64,000 bases of DNA from an uncultured Fidelibacterota bacterium (GTDB lineage: Bacteria; Fidelibacterota; Marinisomatia; Marinisomatales; Marinisomataceae), in contig CABZHT010000001.1 of NCBI GenBank assembly GCA_902525615.1, positions 285,282-349,281 on the forward strand, in the 5' to 3' direction. Below are positions 51,462-62,530 of the stretch, one piece after another. Position 1 is the stretch's first letter, and each line of letters begins with the position of its first letter. A program made the position numbers and the translations under genes. The notes beneath the pieces are model-generated. The model made no database searches. It saw nothing but the letters and a program-made list of their open reading frames with translations, and was not told the origin of the DNA.

Positions 51462-51776
51462 CTATGCTTCTGGTTCTTCTTTATTTTCTTCTTTTAAACT
51501 ATCTTGTTCGTTCTCATTTTTCTCAACTTCAAGATAATTCATTTTTGCTTCAGCTAAAACTTTATCAATATACTCTCTTTCTTCATCCGTAAGACTAGCA
51601 TGCATTTTATTGTTAATCATATCTAACATATCTATTTGAATTGATGCTTGAGTAAGATCGATAGATGTTTCTCCGCTTACTGGGTTCTGCAATTTTCCAA
51701 GTGACACCCAAATTCCATAAGCTGTTTGGGAAATCAAGGCATCAAATAATTGTTTTTCTGTTGGTTTTTCTTTCAT
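51462..51776 (-). CDS. DUF1844 family protein
   Basis: YGIWVSLGKLQNPVSGETSIDLTQASIQIDMLDMINNK. Confidence 0.85.
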   Translation of the reverse strand: MKEKPTEKQLFDALISQTAYGIWVSLGKLQNPVSGETSIDLTQASIQIDMLDMINNKMHASLTDEEREYIDKVLAEAKMNYLEVEKNENEQDSLKEENKEEPEA

Positions 51777-51783
51777 TTAGTCC

Positions 51784-53883
51784 TCAGTTTACTGTTGTTT
51801 TTAAAAATAATTGTAAATATTCATCATCAAACTTTTGTTTGATATTTATATGTTTATTCTGGGTCAAATTTGCATCATTCTTTATAATTTCAAAAGCATT
51901 CATTCTCGCATCTCTAATAATAGGTCCGTCAGTAATTAAATCTGCTATTTTAAATTTTACAAATCCACTTTGCTTTTCTCCAAAAAACTCTCCGGGTCCT
52001 CGTAATTTTAAATCTTCGTCAGCAATTTCAAAACCATTCCTTGAATTTACAATGATACTTAATCTTTCTTTTGTTTTAGGAGATTCGCTATCACTACATA
52101 AAAGACAATAACTTTCCAAAGATCCTCTTCCAACTCTTCCTCTTAATTGATGAAGCTGACTTAATCCAAATCTTTCGGAATTATTGATAAGCATTACATT
52201 AACATTTGGATTATCAATTCCAACCTCAACAACAGTTGTAGAAACTAAGATATCTATGTCTCCTTCCATAAATTTTTGCATTTCATTGTTTTTATTTTCG
52301 TCTTCTAATTGTCCATGCATTAATCCAACATTTAAATCAGGAAAAATACTATTACTTAAATATTCATAAGATTCAACTGCAGCAGATAAGTCTTGTTTTT
52401 CACTTTCATTGATTAATGGATAAACAATAATTGATTGTCCTCCACTTTCTACTTTTTCCCTTATAAAATTAAAAGCGGTTGATAAATTATCTTTTTCTAT
52501 AAACGAAGTATGAATGTCAGGTCTATTTTTTGGCAATTCATCAATAATTGATAAATCCATGTCCCCATTATAGGTTATAGCTAGAGTTCTTGGTATTGGT
52601 GTTGCTGTCATTGCCATTAGATTAGGATTGGTTGATTTTGATAGAAGCTTTTGCCTTTGGTTTACCCCAAATCGATGTTGTTCATCAATAACTACAAATC
52701 CTAAATTATGGAACTTAACATCCTTTTGAAATAAAGCATGTGTTCCAATTATTATATTAGATTTCCCTAATTTAATGTCCTTTAAAACCTTGTCTTTATC
52801 TTTCGGCTTCAAGCTTCCAACTAACAAGGAACATTTTATGCCTATAGCTTCAAAATAAGATTGAAAATTTTTATACAATTGCTTTGATAAAAGATCAGTT
52901 GGGGCCATTATTCCAACTTGATAATCATTATCTACCACAATTGATGATGCAAGAATGGATACAATAGTTTTACCACATCCCACATCTCCTTGAATCATAC
53001 GATTCATTGGATTTTCTGAAATAAAATCATCAACAATCTCTCTCAATGATAATTGCTGACTGCCTGTGAGCTCAAAATCAAGATTTTTTAATATCTTATT
53101 ATATGACTTTGTCTTGAATTTTATAGAATCATATTTATTTTCTTTGATTTTACTTTTTCTCATAGCTAATAATAACTGTAGAAAGAAATGTTCATCATAT
53201 TTCAGGCGATGAGTTGACTTTTCTAGTGATTCAAAATTTTTTGGGTAGTGAATATTTCTTAAAGAAGTATCTAAATCTTCAATATTGAATTTTTTTCTTA
53301 AATCTTTATCAAAATGATCATCAATACTGTCTACTGATTCTAAAGCTAAATAAATTATTTTTCTCAAATTTCTGTTATCAAGTCCTGATTTTTTTAAATC
53401 ATCTGTTAAGGGGTAAACTGGAATGATAAATCCTGTAGTTAATGAAATTTCATTTGCATTTAATTTATCATATTCAGGATGTACTATCTGTGGACTACCT
53501 TTATACGCTGCTACCTTACCATGCATTGTTAATAAATCACCAACCTTAAGAGATTGATGAATATAATCTGCAGCGTTAAACCACATTAATCTAATGGAAC
53601 CAGTATGATCTACTACATTAGCAGTAACAAAGTTTCCTTTTTTCATTCTTCTGAGATTTACAGATTTGACTCTACCAACCAAGTTTACTTCATCTCCTTC
53701 ACTGATAGATCCAATTGTTGAAAGAGATGTTCTATCTAAATATTTTCGAGGAAAATAGTATAATAAATCTTTAATGGTAAAAATATTTAATGATTCGAGC
53801 ACTTTAGCTCTTTTTGGACCTACGCCCTTGATGAATTGAATTGGGGTATCTAACGAATTAGAATTTTGTAAAGCTTCGCTCAA
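51784..53883 (-). CDS. recG: ATP-dependent DNA helicase RecG
   Basis: IQFIKGVGPKRAKVLESL, MIQGDVGCGKTIV, VIDEQHRFGVNQR, MTATPIPRTLAIT, LRGRVGRG. Confidence 0.98.
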   Translation of the reverse strand: MSEALQNSNSLDTPIQFIKGVGPKRAKVLESLNIFTIKDLLYYFPRKYLDRTSLSTIGSISEGDEVNLVGRVKSVNLRRMKKGNFVTANVVDHTGSIRLMWFNAADYIHQSLKVGDLLTMHGKVAAYKGSPQIVHPEYDKLNANEISLTTGFIIPVYPLTDDLKKSGLDNRNLRKIIYLALESVDSIDDHFDKDLRKKFNIEDLDTSLRNIHYPKNFESLEKSTHRLKYDEHFFLQLLLAMRKSKIKENKYDSIKFKTKSYNKILKNLDFELTGSQQLSLREIVDDFISENPMNRMIQGDVGCGKTIVSILASSIVVDNDYQVGIMAPTDLLSKQLYKNFQSYFEAIGIKCSLLVGSLKPKDKDKVLKDIKLGKSNIIIGTHALFQKDVKFHNLGFVVIDEQHRFGVNQRQKLLSKSTNPNLMAMTATPIPRTLAITYNGDMDLSIIDELPKNRPDIHTSFIEKDNLSTAFNFIREKVESGGQSIIVYPLINESEKQDLSAAVESYEYLSNSIFPDLNVGLMHGQLEDENKNNEMQKFMEGDIDILVSTTVVEVGIDNPNVNVMLINNSERFGLSQLHQLRGRVGRGSLESYCLLCSDSESPKTKERLSIIVNSRNGFEIADEDLKLRGPGEFFGEKQSGFVKFKIADLITDGPIIRDARMNAFEIIKNDANLTQNKHINIKQKFDDEYLQLFLKTTVN

Positions 53884-53889
53884 AAGACA

Positions 53890-55218
53890 TTACTTCCATT
53901 CTTTTTTGTAAGTATAAGTAATTAGCTCAGTTTGTCCAGGTTCAATCTCTAATGGGAAATATATGGTTGATGCATCTTCTTTTATATACATCGAAGAAGA
54001 TTCTTTAATCACCCAGTCTCCAAAGATTTTTTCTACTGCTTTAACTTTAATAGATTTATTACTGGTATTAAGTATTTGTAGAGATATAGTAGATTCTTCG
54101 CTGTTGGACTGTCTATCAAAATTTAAAATTCTTCTTTTACCAATAATGTCAAATGCCTTTCCTCCATCTAAAATTGCTACACCACCTTTATATAGCTGAG
54201 TAAGTGAATTTCTTCCAATAAAGTTAATTGAATTTGCATCATCTTTTTCATAAAGGAATAACACTCCTGACGGTAATGGAAGTTCTAAATTATTTGAAGC
54301 CGAGTTCTCAAATGAAACTTCAATACTTAAAGGTTCATCACCCTGATCTCTTTCGGAATTTTCAAATATATACTTTTTATCGTAAATAATCTGTCTAGAC
54401 TCCATTAGGGGTAATTGAATTGATTGCATAGAATCGAGCTTTAGATTTGAACCAATATCAAAGATATAAAAATCTCCCAATGAATTTCTAGTGTCCATAG
54501 CACTTCTAGATTCCATCATTTGATATGATGATTTTTTAGAAGAGGAATTTAAAGGAACATTACCTTCTACAACTTTTAAATTGGCGGCAAAGAGACTAAC
54601 ATTTGAATTATTTGTTACCTCTGCATTAACCATTAATGAAGCAGTAGAATCATCACCGTTAATCGTTAATGTGTAAATTGGCTTCCAAGAAAATCCTGAA
54701 GAAATATATGTTAACTCAGCTCTAACAGGTTTTTCTTCAATTGAAATTAATTCCCATACTATTTCAGGAGTAAATTTATCCTGAACACTATTTGATTTTA
54801 ATGTAAATGAAAGTAATTGTGATCTTTGAAATACAACAAGGCCTTTACTGGTTTTAACAGATATGCTTGAACTATTAATATCCATCAATAAACCTTCTGT
54901 TCTACTTCCACTTATCGGTATAATTTCAACTGGTGAACCTACACTATTTTTTAAAAAACTATCAGTAGATGAAAAATTTTTATTTAAGGTCTGAGATAAA
55001 ACTTCTACTCCTTCAATATTTAAAACAGGCGAATCAAATAATAAGTTTTTTGAAATATTTGAGAAAGAAGTAATGTTGCTACCGGATTTCAAATTCCATA
55101 TAATTGGCTCCTTTATCACAGCAAAATTATCTTTATAAATCGTTAGAGATCTATTTGAAGATTCTTGTTGGGAAAACACCAAACTGAATGATAAAAGTAT
55201 AAAAATTAATTTTTTCAT
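53890..55218 (-). CDS. DUF4139-like secreted protein
   Basis: LTIYKDNFAVIKEP...PVRAELTYISSGFSWKPIYTLTI. Confidence 0.78.
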   Translation of the reverse strand: MKKLIFILLSFSLVFSQQESSNRSLTIYKDNFAVIKEPIIWNLKSGSNITSFSNISKNLLFDSPVLNIEGVEVLSQTLNKNFSSTDSFLKNSVGSPVEIIPISGSRTEGLLMDINSSSISVKTSKGLVVFQRSQLLSFTLKSNSVQDKFTPEIVWELISIEEKPVRAELTYISSGFSWKPIYTLTINGDDSTASLMVNAEVTNNSNVSLFAANLKVVEGNVPLNSSSKKSSYQMMESRSAMDTRNSLGDFYIFDIGSNLKLDSMQSIQLPLMESRQIIYDKKYIFENSERDQGDEPLSIEVSFENSASNNLELPLPSGVLFLYEKDDANSINFIGRNSLTQLYKGGVAILDGGKAFDIIGKRRILNFDRQSNSEESTISLQILNTSNKSIKVKAVEKIFGDWVIKESSSMYIKEDASTIYFPLEIEPGQTELITYTYKKEWK

Positions 55219-57839
55219 TTTAATACCTCAATATTAGAAAGAATTTTTGTTCTTTCAACAAGAAAATTGCTTAGTTTATTTTTTTCACCATTAACTATAT
55301 TTTCAGGAGCTTTACTTATAAACTCTTCATTAGATAACTTGCTTTCAATTGATGAAATGAGTTTGTCTAGTTCGCTTAATCTTTTGTCAAGCTTTTGGAG
55401 TTCTTCCTCCTTATTTACTAAATCCCCTAATGGAATATATAGCTCCACTGACTTGCATACTGCTACTGCAGAGTTTTCTGGCTTTTCTTTTTTTGAACTC
55501 AAATTTAAATTTTTAGAATTTGATAAAGATTTAATTAGATCAATTAAAGGATTTAATCTGTTCTCAATTGATTCATTTTTTGCATGAGCGATCACATCAA
55601 TTTTTTTAGATGGTGGAACATTTAATTCTGAGCGAATAGTTCTAATTGAAGTAACTATTTCTTTAAAATCTAAAATTTCATCTTTGTCATGACTTATGAT
55701 GCTATTTTTAGCTTTAGGCCAGGATGATATAATAATATCTTCTTCATTAGTATCTTTCAGGTGATTCCAAATCTCTTCAGATACAAATGGTGCAATTGGG
55801 TGTAATAATAATAGAACTTTCTTAATTATTTTTTTAGAAATATTAAACGAATTACTTTTTGAAGTAATATCACCTTCTCTAAATCTGTGTTTTACAATTT
55901 CTATATACCAGTTACAAAACTCATTCCATGTAAAATCATAGATTTTTTTTATAGCTTCATTAAACTGATATTTATCGAAGTATTTATTGACTTCATTCAC
56001 TGTTTCGTCCAGTGAATCAAGAATCCATTTATCAAAATTATCTAATGCTTCAATATCAATCTCATCTGCGAATGAATCTTCGTGATTGAGCATAATAAAT
56101 CTACTTGCATTCCAAATCTTAGTCATAAAGTTTCTTCCGACTTCAATTCCATGCTCTGAAAAATATACATCAGAACCCTGTGGTGACATCAGCATTATGG
56201 AAAATCTAGTTGCATCAGTACCATATTTTTCAAATAATGTTATTGGATCAGGAGAATTTCCTAAAGACTTACTTAATTTTCTGCCTTTTTCGTCTCTTAA
56301 TATGCTCGTGAAATAAACATCTTTAAATGGCAAATCACCCATAAATTCATATCCGGACATAATCATTCTTGCTACCCAAAAGAAAATGATATCTGGGCCA
56401 GTTACTAGTGTGTTGGTTGGAAAATATTTTGTGGTTTTTATATCTGGCCATCCATGAACTGCAAAAGGCCACAACCATGAACTAAACCACGTATCTAAAA
56501 CATCATTATCTTGTTCCCAATTTTCTAAATCTGTTGGCGGTGTGATTGAAACGAACCAATTATCTTGATTAGCTCTATCAGCACCTTTTTTATACCACAC
56601 AGGTATTTGATGGCCCCAATAAAGTTGTCTGCTTATGCACCAATCTTGAATATTATCCATCCAATGATTGTAGGTTTTAACCCAATGATTTGGGTAAAAA
56701 TTAATTTCATTATCTTTAACTGCTTTGCTAGCTGGCTTAGCTAAATCTTCCATTTTTAAAAACCATTGCTCTGACAAATAATATTCAATTGGTACATTTC
56801 CTCTTTCTGAATATCCTACCTTATGAAAGTAATCCTCTTCTTTTATTAGATGATTTATGTCTTTTAAATCAAGAACAATTTGCTTTCTAGCAGCCTCCCT
56901 TGACATCCCTCTATACTTTTCTGGAGCTTTATCGCTAATAGAACTGTCTGCATTCATAATATTTATCATTTCGAGATTATGCTTTATTCCTACTTCATAA
57001 TCATTCAAATCGTGTGCAGGTGTAATTTTAACACAGCCCGTTCCAAATTCAGGATCTACCATGTCATCAGCTATAATAGGAATACTTCTACCTACTAATG
57101 GTAATAATGCTGTCTTGCCTATCAAATCTTTATATCTTTTATCATTAGGATTTACTGCTATTGCTGTATCACCTAACATAGTTTCTGGTCTGGTTGTTGC
57201 AATTTCTATAAATGTATCAGAATCATTAATAGCATATTTAATATACCAAAGAGTTCCATTTACCTCTTTAAACATAACTTCTTCATCACTTAAAGCGGTC
57301 TGTGACTTTGGACACCAGTTTACAAGCTTACTTCCCTTATAAATCAACCCTTTGTTATATAATTGAACAAAAGATTCTAAAACCGCTTTAGAATAATCTT
57401 CATCCATAGTAAAACTAGTTTTATCCCAATCACAAGAACACCCTAGTTTTTGAAGTTGATTAATAATGGTACCACCATATTCTTCTTTCCATTCCCACGC
57501 ATACTTTAAAAACTCTTCTCTAGTTAAATCTTTTTTATTAATTCCTTGCTCTTCAAGCATCTTAGTTACTTTTGATTCAGTAGCAATTGACGCATGATCT
57601 GTACCAGGAATCCAGCATGCATTTTTACCCTCCATTCTAGCTTTTCTTATTAAAATATCTTGAATAGTATTGTTGAGTACATGTCCCATATGAAGCTTTC
57701 CAGTAACATTGGGTGGTGGAATTACAATTGTATAATGGTTTTCAGATTCCTGACTAGAAAAATATTTTTTTTCAAGCCAGTACTTATACCACTTATTCTC
57801 AATATCAGAAGGGTTATGTTTTTTTTCTAATAACTTCAT
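55215..57839 (-). CDS. valS: Valyl-tRNA synthetase
   Basis: IPPPNVTGKLHMGHVLNNT, GTDHASIATESKV, DVLDTWFSSWLWPF, KGRKLSKSLGNSPDP. Confidence 0.98.
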   Translation of the reverse strand: MKLLEKKHNPSDIENKWYKYWLEKKYFSSQESENHYTIVIPPPNVTGKLHMGHVLNNTIQDILIRKARMEGKNACWIPGTDHASIATESKVTKMLEEQGINKKDLTREEFLKYAWEWKEEYGGTIINQLQKLGCSCDWDKTSFTMDEDYSKAVLESFVQLYNKGLIYKGSKLVNWCPKSQTALSDEEVMFKEVNGTLWYIKYAINDSDTFIEIATTRPETMLGDTAIAVNPNDKRYKDLIGKTALLPLVGRSIPIIADDMVDPEFGTGCVKITPAHDLNDYEVGIKHNLEMINIMNADSSISDKAPEKYRGMSREAARKQIVLDLKDINHLIKEEDYFHKVGYSERGNVPIEYYLSEQWFLKMEDLAKPASKAVKDNEINFYPNHWVKTYNHWMDNIQDWCISRQLYWGHQIPVWYKKGADRANQDNWFVSITPPTDLENWEQDNDVLDTWFSSWLWPFAVHGWPDIKTTKYFPTNTLVTGPDIIFFWVARMIMSGYEFMGDLPFKDVYFTSILRDEKGRKLSKSLGNSPDPITLFEKYGTDATRFSIMLMSPQGSDVYFSEHGIEVGRNFMTKIWNASRFIMLNHEDSFADEIDIEALDNFDKWILDSLDETVNEVNKYFDKYQFNEAIKKIYDFTWNEFCNWYIEIVKHRFREGDITSKSNSFNISKKIIKKVLLLLHPIAPFVSEEIWNHLKDTNEEDIIISSWPKAKNSIISHDKDEILDFKEIVTSIRTIRSELNVPPSKKIDVIAHAKNESIENRLNPLIDLIKSLSNSKNLNLSSKKEKPENSAVAVCKSVELYIPLGDLVNKEEELQKLDKRLSELDKLISSIESKLSNEEFISKAPENIVNGEKNKLSNFLVERTKILSNIEVLK

Positions 57840-59248
57840 TTTACATAAGTCTTTAATTTATTGACCAACTCATCAACTTCGTTTTTTGTTGGCGCTTCAG
57901 CAAAAATTCTAATTATTGGCTCCGTATTAGATTTTCTTATGTGAATCCATTTATCGGACCAACTAAGTTTTACACCATCAACCCTATTAATTTCGTCACA
58001 ATCAAATATACATTCAAGGCTATCAAAGTCTATATTCTCATCAATTTTAATCTTATCTTTTACAAAAATATAGTTTGGTATTATATGTGAGTTTATAATT
58101 GGTTCTGAAATAATTTCATCAACTCTTTTACTTTTTGTTATAAGAAGATTTAATATCATTGAAATTGCTACTAATGAATCTCTTCCTAGATGAACCTCTT
58201 TTAAGATTACTCCTCCATTACCTTCCCCACCTATCCAAATATTTCTCTTTTTCATTTCTTTAACAACGTGAGCTTCACCAATTTTTGTTCTATAAGATTC
58301 TAAACCAGAAATCAATAGGAAGTCATCAATCATTTTTGAAGAAGACAGGTTTGTTACGGCGCCATGTTCAAAAGGAAAGTTCAAAAGTTGTTTGCCTTGT
58401 TTATTCACTTTTACATCATTTAGTAGATATTTTCCTAGATTTGAATAAAAGTTCATTACAGCAAATAGCAACGTATATTCCTCTCCAATCGCTCTTCCTT
58501 TATTAGAAACTATTGATAATCTATCTCCATCAGGATCTGTAGCAAATCCAATATCAGCACCAACCTCTAAAACCTTTTGCTCTAAAGCATCTAAATTTTC
58601 AGCTAAAGGCTCTGGTACTCTAGTAAAATTACCATCTCCATTACAATTAATTGTTACTACTTCACACCCTAATTTTTCACAAAGCATTGGTAAAATGAAT
58701 GATCCTGCTCCATTTACAGCATCAATGACAACTTTAAACTTCTTTTTTCGAATTTTATCAGCATCAATACACTTTGCAGCTAAAACTTTATCTATATGCT
58801 CTTCATTTGCTGTGGGATAGTCTGAAACTATTCCAAGTGAATCAGGTGGGTCTATTGAAACATTCTGATCGACTGCTTTAAATAATTTTTCACATTGCTC
58901 AGGACTTAAAAATGTCCCATCTGTTTGTAGGAACTTTAATCCGTTGTACTCAGATGGATTATGACTAGCTGTAATTACAATCCCACCATCAAAATTTTCT
59001 TTTTCAGTCATGACTTGCATTGTAGGAGTTGTTGCAAGACCACAGTTTTCAACATTGATTCCATTTTTATGAAACGAATCAATTACCCATTGAGAAATTT
59101 GTTTCCCTGAAGGTCTGCTATCTCTTCCAATAACACATGATTTTATATTTTGAGTTGAAATAAATGCAGAAATGTAATTATCAATTAATTCAGGGGTAAA
59201 ATGATCTTCAGCTATTCCTCTAAGACCGGATGCACTTCTAATTAACAT
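57836..59248 (-). CDS. glmM: Phosphoglucosamine/phosphohexomutase
   Basis: SGLRGIAEDHFTPEL, GIVITASHNPSEYNGLKFL, ATDPDGDRLSIV, GGEGNGGVIL. Confidence 0.88.
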   Translation of the reverse strand: MLIRSASGLRGIAEDHFTPELIDNYISAFISTQNIKSCVIGRDSRPSGKQISQWVIDSFHKNGINVENCGLATTPTMQVMTEKENFDGGIVITASHNPSEYNGLKFLQTDGTFLSPEQCEKLFKAVDQNVSIDPPDSLGIVSDYPTANEEHIDKVLAAKCIDADKIRKKKFKVVIDAVNGAGSFILPMLCEKLGCEVVTINCNGDGNFTRVPEPLAENLDALEQKVLEVGADIGFATDPDGDRLSIVSNKGRAIGEEYTLLFAVMNFYSNLGKYLLNDVKVNKQGKQLLNFPFEHGAVTNLSSSKMIDDFLLISGLESYRTKIGEAHVVKEMKKRNIWIGGEGNGGVILKEVHLGRDSLVAISMILNLLITKSKRVDEIISEPIINSHIIPNYIFVKDKIKIDENIDFDSLECIFDCDEINRVDGVKLSWSDKWIHIRKSNTEPIIRIFAEAPTKNEVDELVNKLKTYVK

Positions 59249-59299
59249 AGTTGTAGATTAGAACTTTTTTATTAGAATTGAAAGAGGAGATATAGACTA

Positions 59300-59494
59300 T
59301 TAGTTATTAAACTTTGCTAGTCTTACTGCTCTTCTAATGGTTTGTTTTTTGGCAATTCTCTTTGTAACGCTAGGCTTTTCATAAAAAGCTTTTCTTTTAA
59401 CGTCTTTAAGCACACCCGAACGTTCCCATTTCTTTTTGAAACGTCTAAGTGCTCTCTCTAAAGATTCATTGTCTTTTATGTTTACTTCAATCAT
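59300..59494 (-). CDS. rpsU: 30S ribosomal protein S21
   Basis: IEVNIKDNESLERALRRFKKKWERSGVLKDVKRKAFYEKPS. Confidence 0.97.
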   Translation of the reverse strand: MIEVNIKDNESLERALRRFKKKWERSGVLKDVKRKAFYEKPSVTKRIAKKQTIRRAVRLAKFNN

Positions 59495-59531
59495 CGTGCG
59501 GAAACTTAGTGATAAAATTCAAAAATGCCAA

Positions 59532-60293
59532 TTAGGATATAATATTATTAGAAATGTCCAAAAATTCATCTATTGTGAGCTGTTCTGGCCTTCTTTGAAA
59601 ATCAACCTCACACTTATCTCTATTAATGTCTAATGCAGAAAGGGAATTTCTTAACATTTTTCTTCTTTGATTAAAAGCCATACGAACTACCTGACTATAT
59701 TTCTTTGAATCAATTTTACTTAAATCATATTTATCATTCTTTTTAATTGATATAAAGGCTGATTCAACTTTTGGCTTTGGATTGAATACATTTGGAGAAA
59801 TATAAAAACATATCTTTATATTGAAATACAAGCCAGTCATAACAGTGATTCGACTATAATCTTTGGTTCCAATATCTGCTATTAATCTTTGAGCGACTTC
59901 TTTTTGAACCATTAGATATGACTCACTCCAGTAAGGCAAGTGATCAATAAGCCAAAATATAATGGGAGAAGTAATATTATATGGAATATTTCCAATGACC
60001 TTTGGATTATTTAAACCTAATTCCTGAAGATTTATTTTTAAAATATCTTGATTAAAGATCTCAAATGGTGAAAGTAATGGATTTTGACTAATTACTTGAA
60101 TCAGTTCAGGATCAATCTCGACCATTTTTAACGTTTTAGTTTTTTGTATAATTTTTTCAGATAATGCACCATGCCCTGGGCCTATTTCTAATATTGCATC
60201 ATCTTTTTTGATATCAATTTTTTTAATTATTTTTTCTAATAGATTATTATCAACTAAAAAATTTTGTCCCCATTTCTTTTTTGCAAAAACCAT
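59532..60293 (-). CDS. rsmA: 16S rRNA dimethyladenosine transferase
   Basis: KKWGQNFLVDNNLLEKII, ILEIGPGHGALSEKI, VIGNIPYNITSPIIF. Confidence 0.97.
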   Translation of the reverse strand: MVFAKKKWGQNFLVDNNLLEKIIKKIDIKKDDAILEIGPGHGALSEKIIQKTKTLKMVEIDPELIQVISQNPLLSPFEIFNQDILKINLQELGLNNPKVIGNIPYNITSPIIFWLIDHLPYWSESYLMVQKEVAQRLIADIGTKDYSRITVMTGLYFNIKICFYISPNVFNPKPKVESAFISIKKNDKYDLSKIDSKKYSQVVRMAFNQRRKMLRNSLSALDINRDKCEVDFQRRPEQLTIDEFLDISNNIIS

Positions 60294-61052
60294 TTATATA
60301 TTAAAAAATTGTTCCGCATTTTTTGAAGTAGATAATGCAATCTGCTCTAAAGTTTCACCTCTTAATTCAGCAATTTTTTTGGCTATTGTCAATACATACT
60401 TTGGTTCATTTTTACTACCTCTAAATGGATGAGGTGCTAAAAATGGACAATCAGTTTCAAGCATAAAATCATTAATTGAAATATTTTCTACCACTTCCGT
60501 ATTTGTTGCATTTTTAAAAGTTACATTTCCTGAAAAAGAAATTTTGATTCCAAGAGATATCAGTTTTTTTGCAAAATCTAAATTGCTTGAAAAACAATGA
60601 GATAATGCTTTATGAAATGGATGTTTTTTTAACACATCAAATATTTCATTATCTGCATCTCTATTATGAAAGACAATTGGAAGATTTAATTTATATGCAA
60701 GATCCATTTGTTCTATCATTACTTTTTTCTGTATATCTTGTGGAGAATGATTTCTATAATTATCAATTCCAATTTCACCAATAGCTACCACTTTATTACT
60801 TTCAGATAATTTTTCAAGCTCTTGCAAATAATTTTTTGGGACATCTTTTGAATCATGAGGATGAATACCTACTGTAGCAAAAACATTGTCATATTGCTCT
60901 GCGATTTCTACTGACTTTAATGAAGTCACAAGATCTGTACCTATACAAATAGTTTTTTTTACATTATTAGATTCTGCTAACTTCAGAACTTCAGATAAAT
61001 TCTCATACATATTATCATAATAAAGATGTGCATGTGTATCAATTAATAGCAT
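60294..61052 (-). CDS. TatD-family metal-dependent hydrolase
   Basis: LIDTHAHLYY, AIGEIGIDNYRN, PIVFHNRDAD, LETDCPFLAP. Confidence 0.96.
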   Translation of the reverse strand: MLLIDTHAHLYYDNMYENLSEVLKLAESNNVKKTICIGTDLVTSLKSVEIAEQYDNVFATVGIHPHDSKDVPKNYLQELEKLSESNKVVAIGEIGIDNYRNHSPQDIQKKVMIEQMDLAYKLNLPIVFHNRDADNEIFDVLKKHPFHKALSHCFSSNLDFAKKLISLGIKISFSGNVTFKNATNTEVVENISINDFMLETDCPFLAPHPFRGSKNEPKYVLTIAKKIAELRGETLEQIALSTSKNAEQFFNI

Positions 61053-62527
61053 TAACTGATTCTCGGGAAAATAGGCTTTGAAATAGAAATCTTTGATCCT
61101 GATTCTAATTTACCCCAAACTAATTCTACATCATTAGTACCTAGAATATCTAAAATATCCTTGGTTTTTGAAGGCATTACAGGAGATAACATTACAGCAG
61201 CTAACCTCAAGGATTCTGCGCAATGGTATAGTATATTTCCAGCCTGCACTTTGTCACTTTTTACTAATTTCCATGGTTCGTTTTGTTCCATAAAAACATT
61301 AATGCTACGAATGAAAGTCATTATATCATTAATTACTTTATCAATCTCTAAATTATCTAATTGTTCTTTTAAAACTATTTTCTGAAAATTGGTAGAAAGA
61401 TTAGATTCTGCTAAACTGCTTTCTGGAATTTTTTCATCAAAGTTATTCTTTATTAAAGTTGAAACTCTGCTCACTAAATTGCCAAAATCATTAGCTAAGT
61501 CACTATTATATTTTTTTTCAAAAGATTCTGATGAAAATGTTGCATCCATACCTAAAACCATTTCAGACATTAGATAATATCTTACAGAATCAACTCCGAA
61601 GTCATCTATCAACATTAAAGGGCTTACAACATTTCCTAATGATTTACTCATTTTTTGGTCGTCAGTCAGCCACCATCCATGTGCAAAAATTCTTTGCGGC
61701 AATGGCAATCCTAATGATAGCAACATTGTAGGCCAATAAACCGAATGAGTAGTTAAAATATCTTTACCAATTAAATGAACATCTGCAGGCCATAAAGAAG
61801 AAAACTGCTCATCATTACTATAAGCTCCTATAGCTGATATATAATTGATTAGTGCATCAAACCATACATATGTGACATAATTATCATCAAAAGGTAGTTC
61901 TATTCCCCACTCAAGACGAGATTTTGGTCTGGAAATGCAAAGATCAGATAATTCATTTTTAAGAAAACCAAGCACCTCATTCTTTCTACTTTTTGGCTGA
62001 ATTAACAATTCATCTTTTTCAATTTTATCTGTTAAGGTTGCTTGGTATTTACTCATTTTGAAAAAATAATTTTTTTCCTTTATTTGTTTTACCTGACCAA
62101 ATTGACCAGAATCAAGCTCCTTTTCTGTAATAAACCTTTCTTCAGATATTGAATACCATCCTTCGTACTCGTCCATATAAATATCACCTGATTCATGAAC
62201 TTTTGTTAAAATTTGTTGAACAATCTTTGTATGTCTATACTCCGTAGTCCTAATGAAATCAGAATAGTTGATATTTAATTTTTTCCACAAATCTATAAAT
62301 GCTGGAGCCATTGAATCGCAGTGATCCTGAGGCGCCTTTCCATTTTTTTCTGCTGCTTGCTGGACTTTTAACCCATGCTCATCTAATCCAGTTAAAAAAG
62401 TGGGTTTTTCTCCTACTAAAGCCCTAAATCTTGAAATGGTATCTGCAAGTATTGTTGTATATGCATGGCCAATATGAGGCTTATCATTCACATAATATAT
62501 TGGTGTAGTTATATAATACTTTTCCAT
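61052..62527 (-). CDS. metG: Methionyl-tRNA synthetase
   Basis: TPIYYVNDKPHIGHAYTTILADTISRF, TGLDEHGLKVQQAA, DDQKMSKSLGNVVSP. Confidence 0.97.
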   Translation of the reverse strand: MEKYYITTPIYYVNDKPHIGHAYTTILADTISRFRALVGEKPTFLTGLDEHGLKVQQAAEKNGKAPQDHCDSMAPAFIDLWKKLNINYSDFIRTTEYRHTKIVQQILTKVHESGDIYMDEYEGWYSISEERFITEKELDSGQFGQVKQIKEKNYFFKMSKYQATLTDKIEKDELLIQPKSRKNEVLGFLKNELSDLCISRPKSRLEWGIELPFDDNYVTYVWFDALINYISAIGAYSNDEQFSSLWPADVHLIGKDILTTHSVYWPTMLLSLGLPLPQRIFAHGWWLTDDQKMSKSLGNVVSPLMLIDDFGVDSVRYYLMSEMVLGMDATFSSESFEKKYNSDLANDFGNLVSRVSTLIKNNFDEKIPESSLAESNLSTNFQKIVLKEQLDNLEIDKVINDIMTFIRSINVFMEQNEPWKLVKSDKVQAGNILYHCAESLRLAAVMLSPVMPSKTKDILDILGTNDVELVWGKLESGSKISISKPIFPRIS

Positions 62528-62530
62528 GTG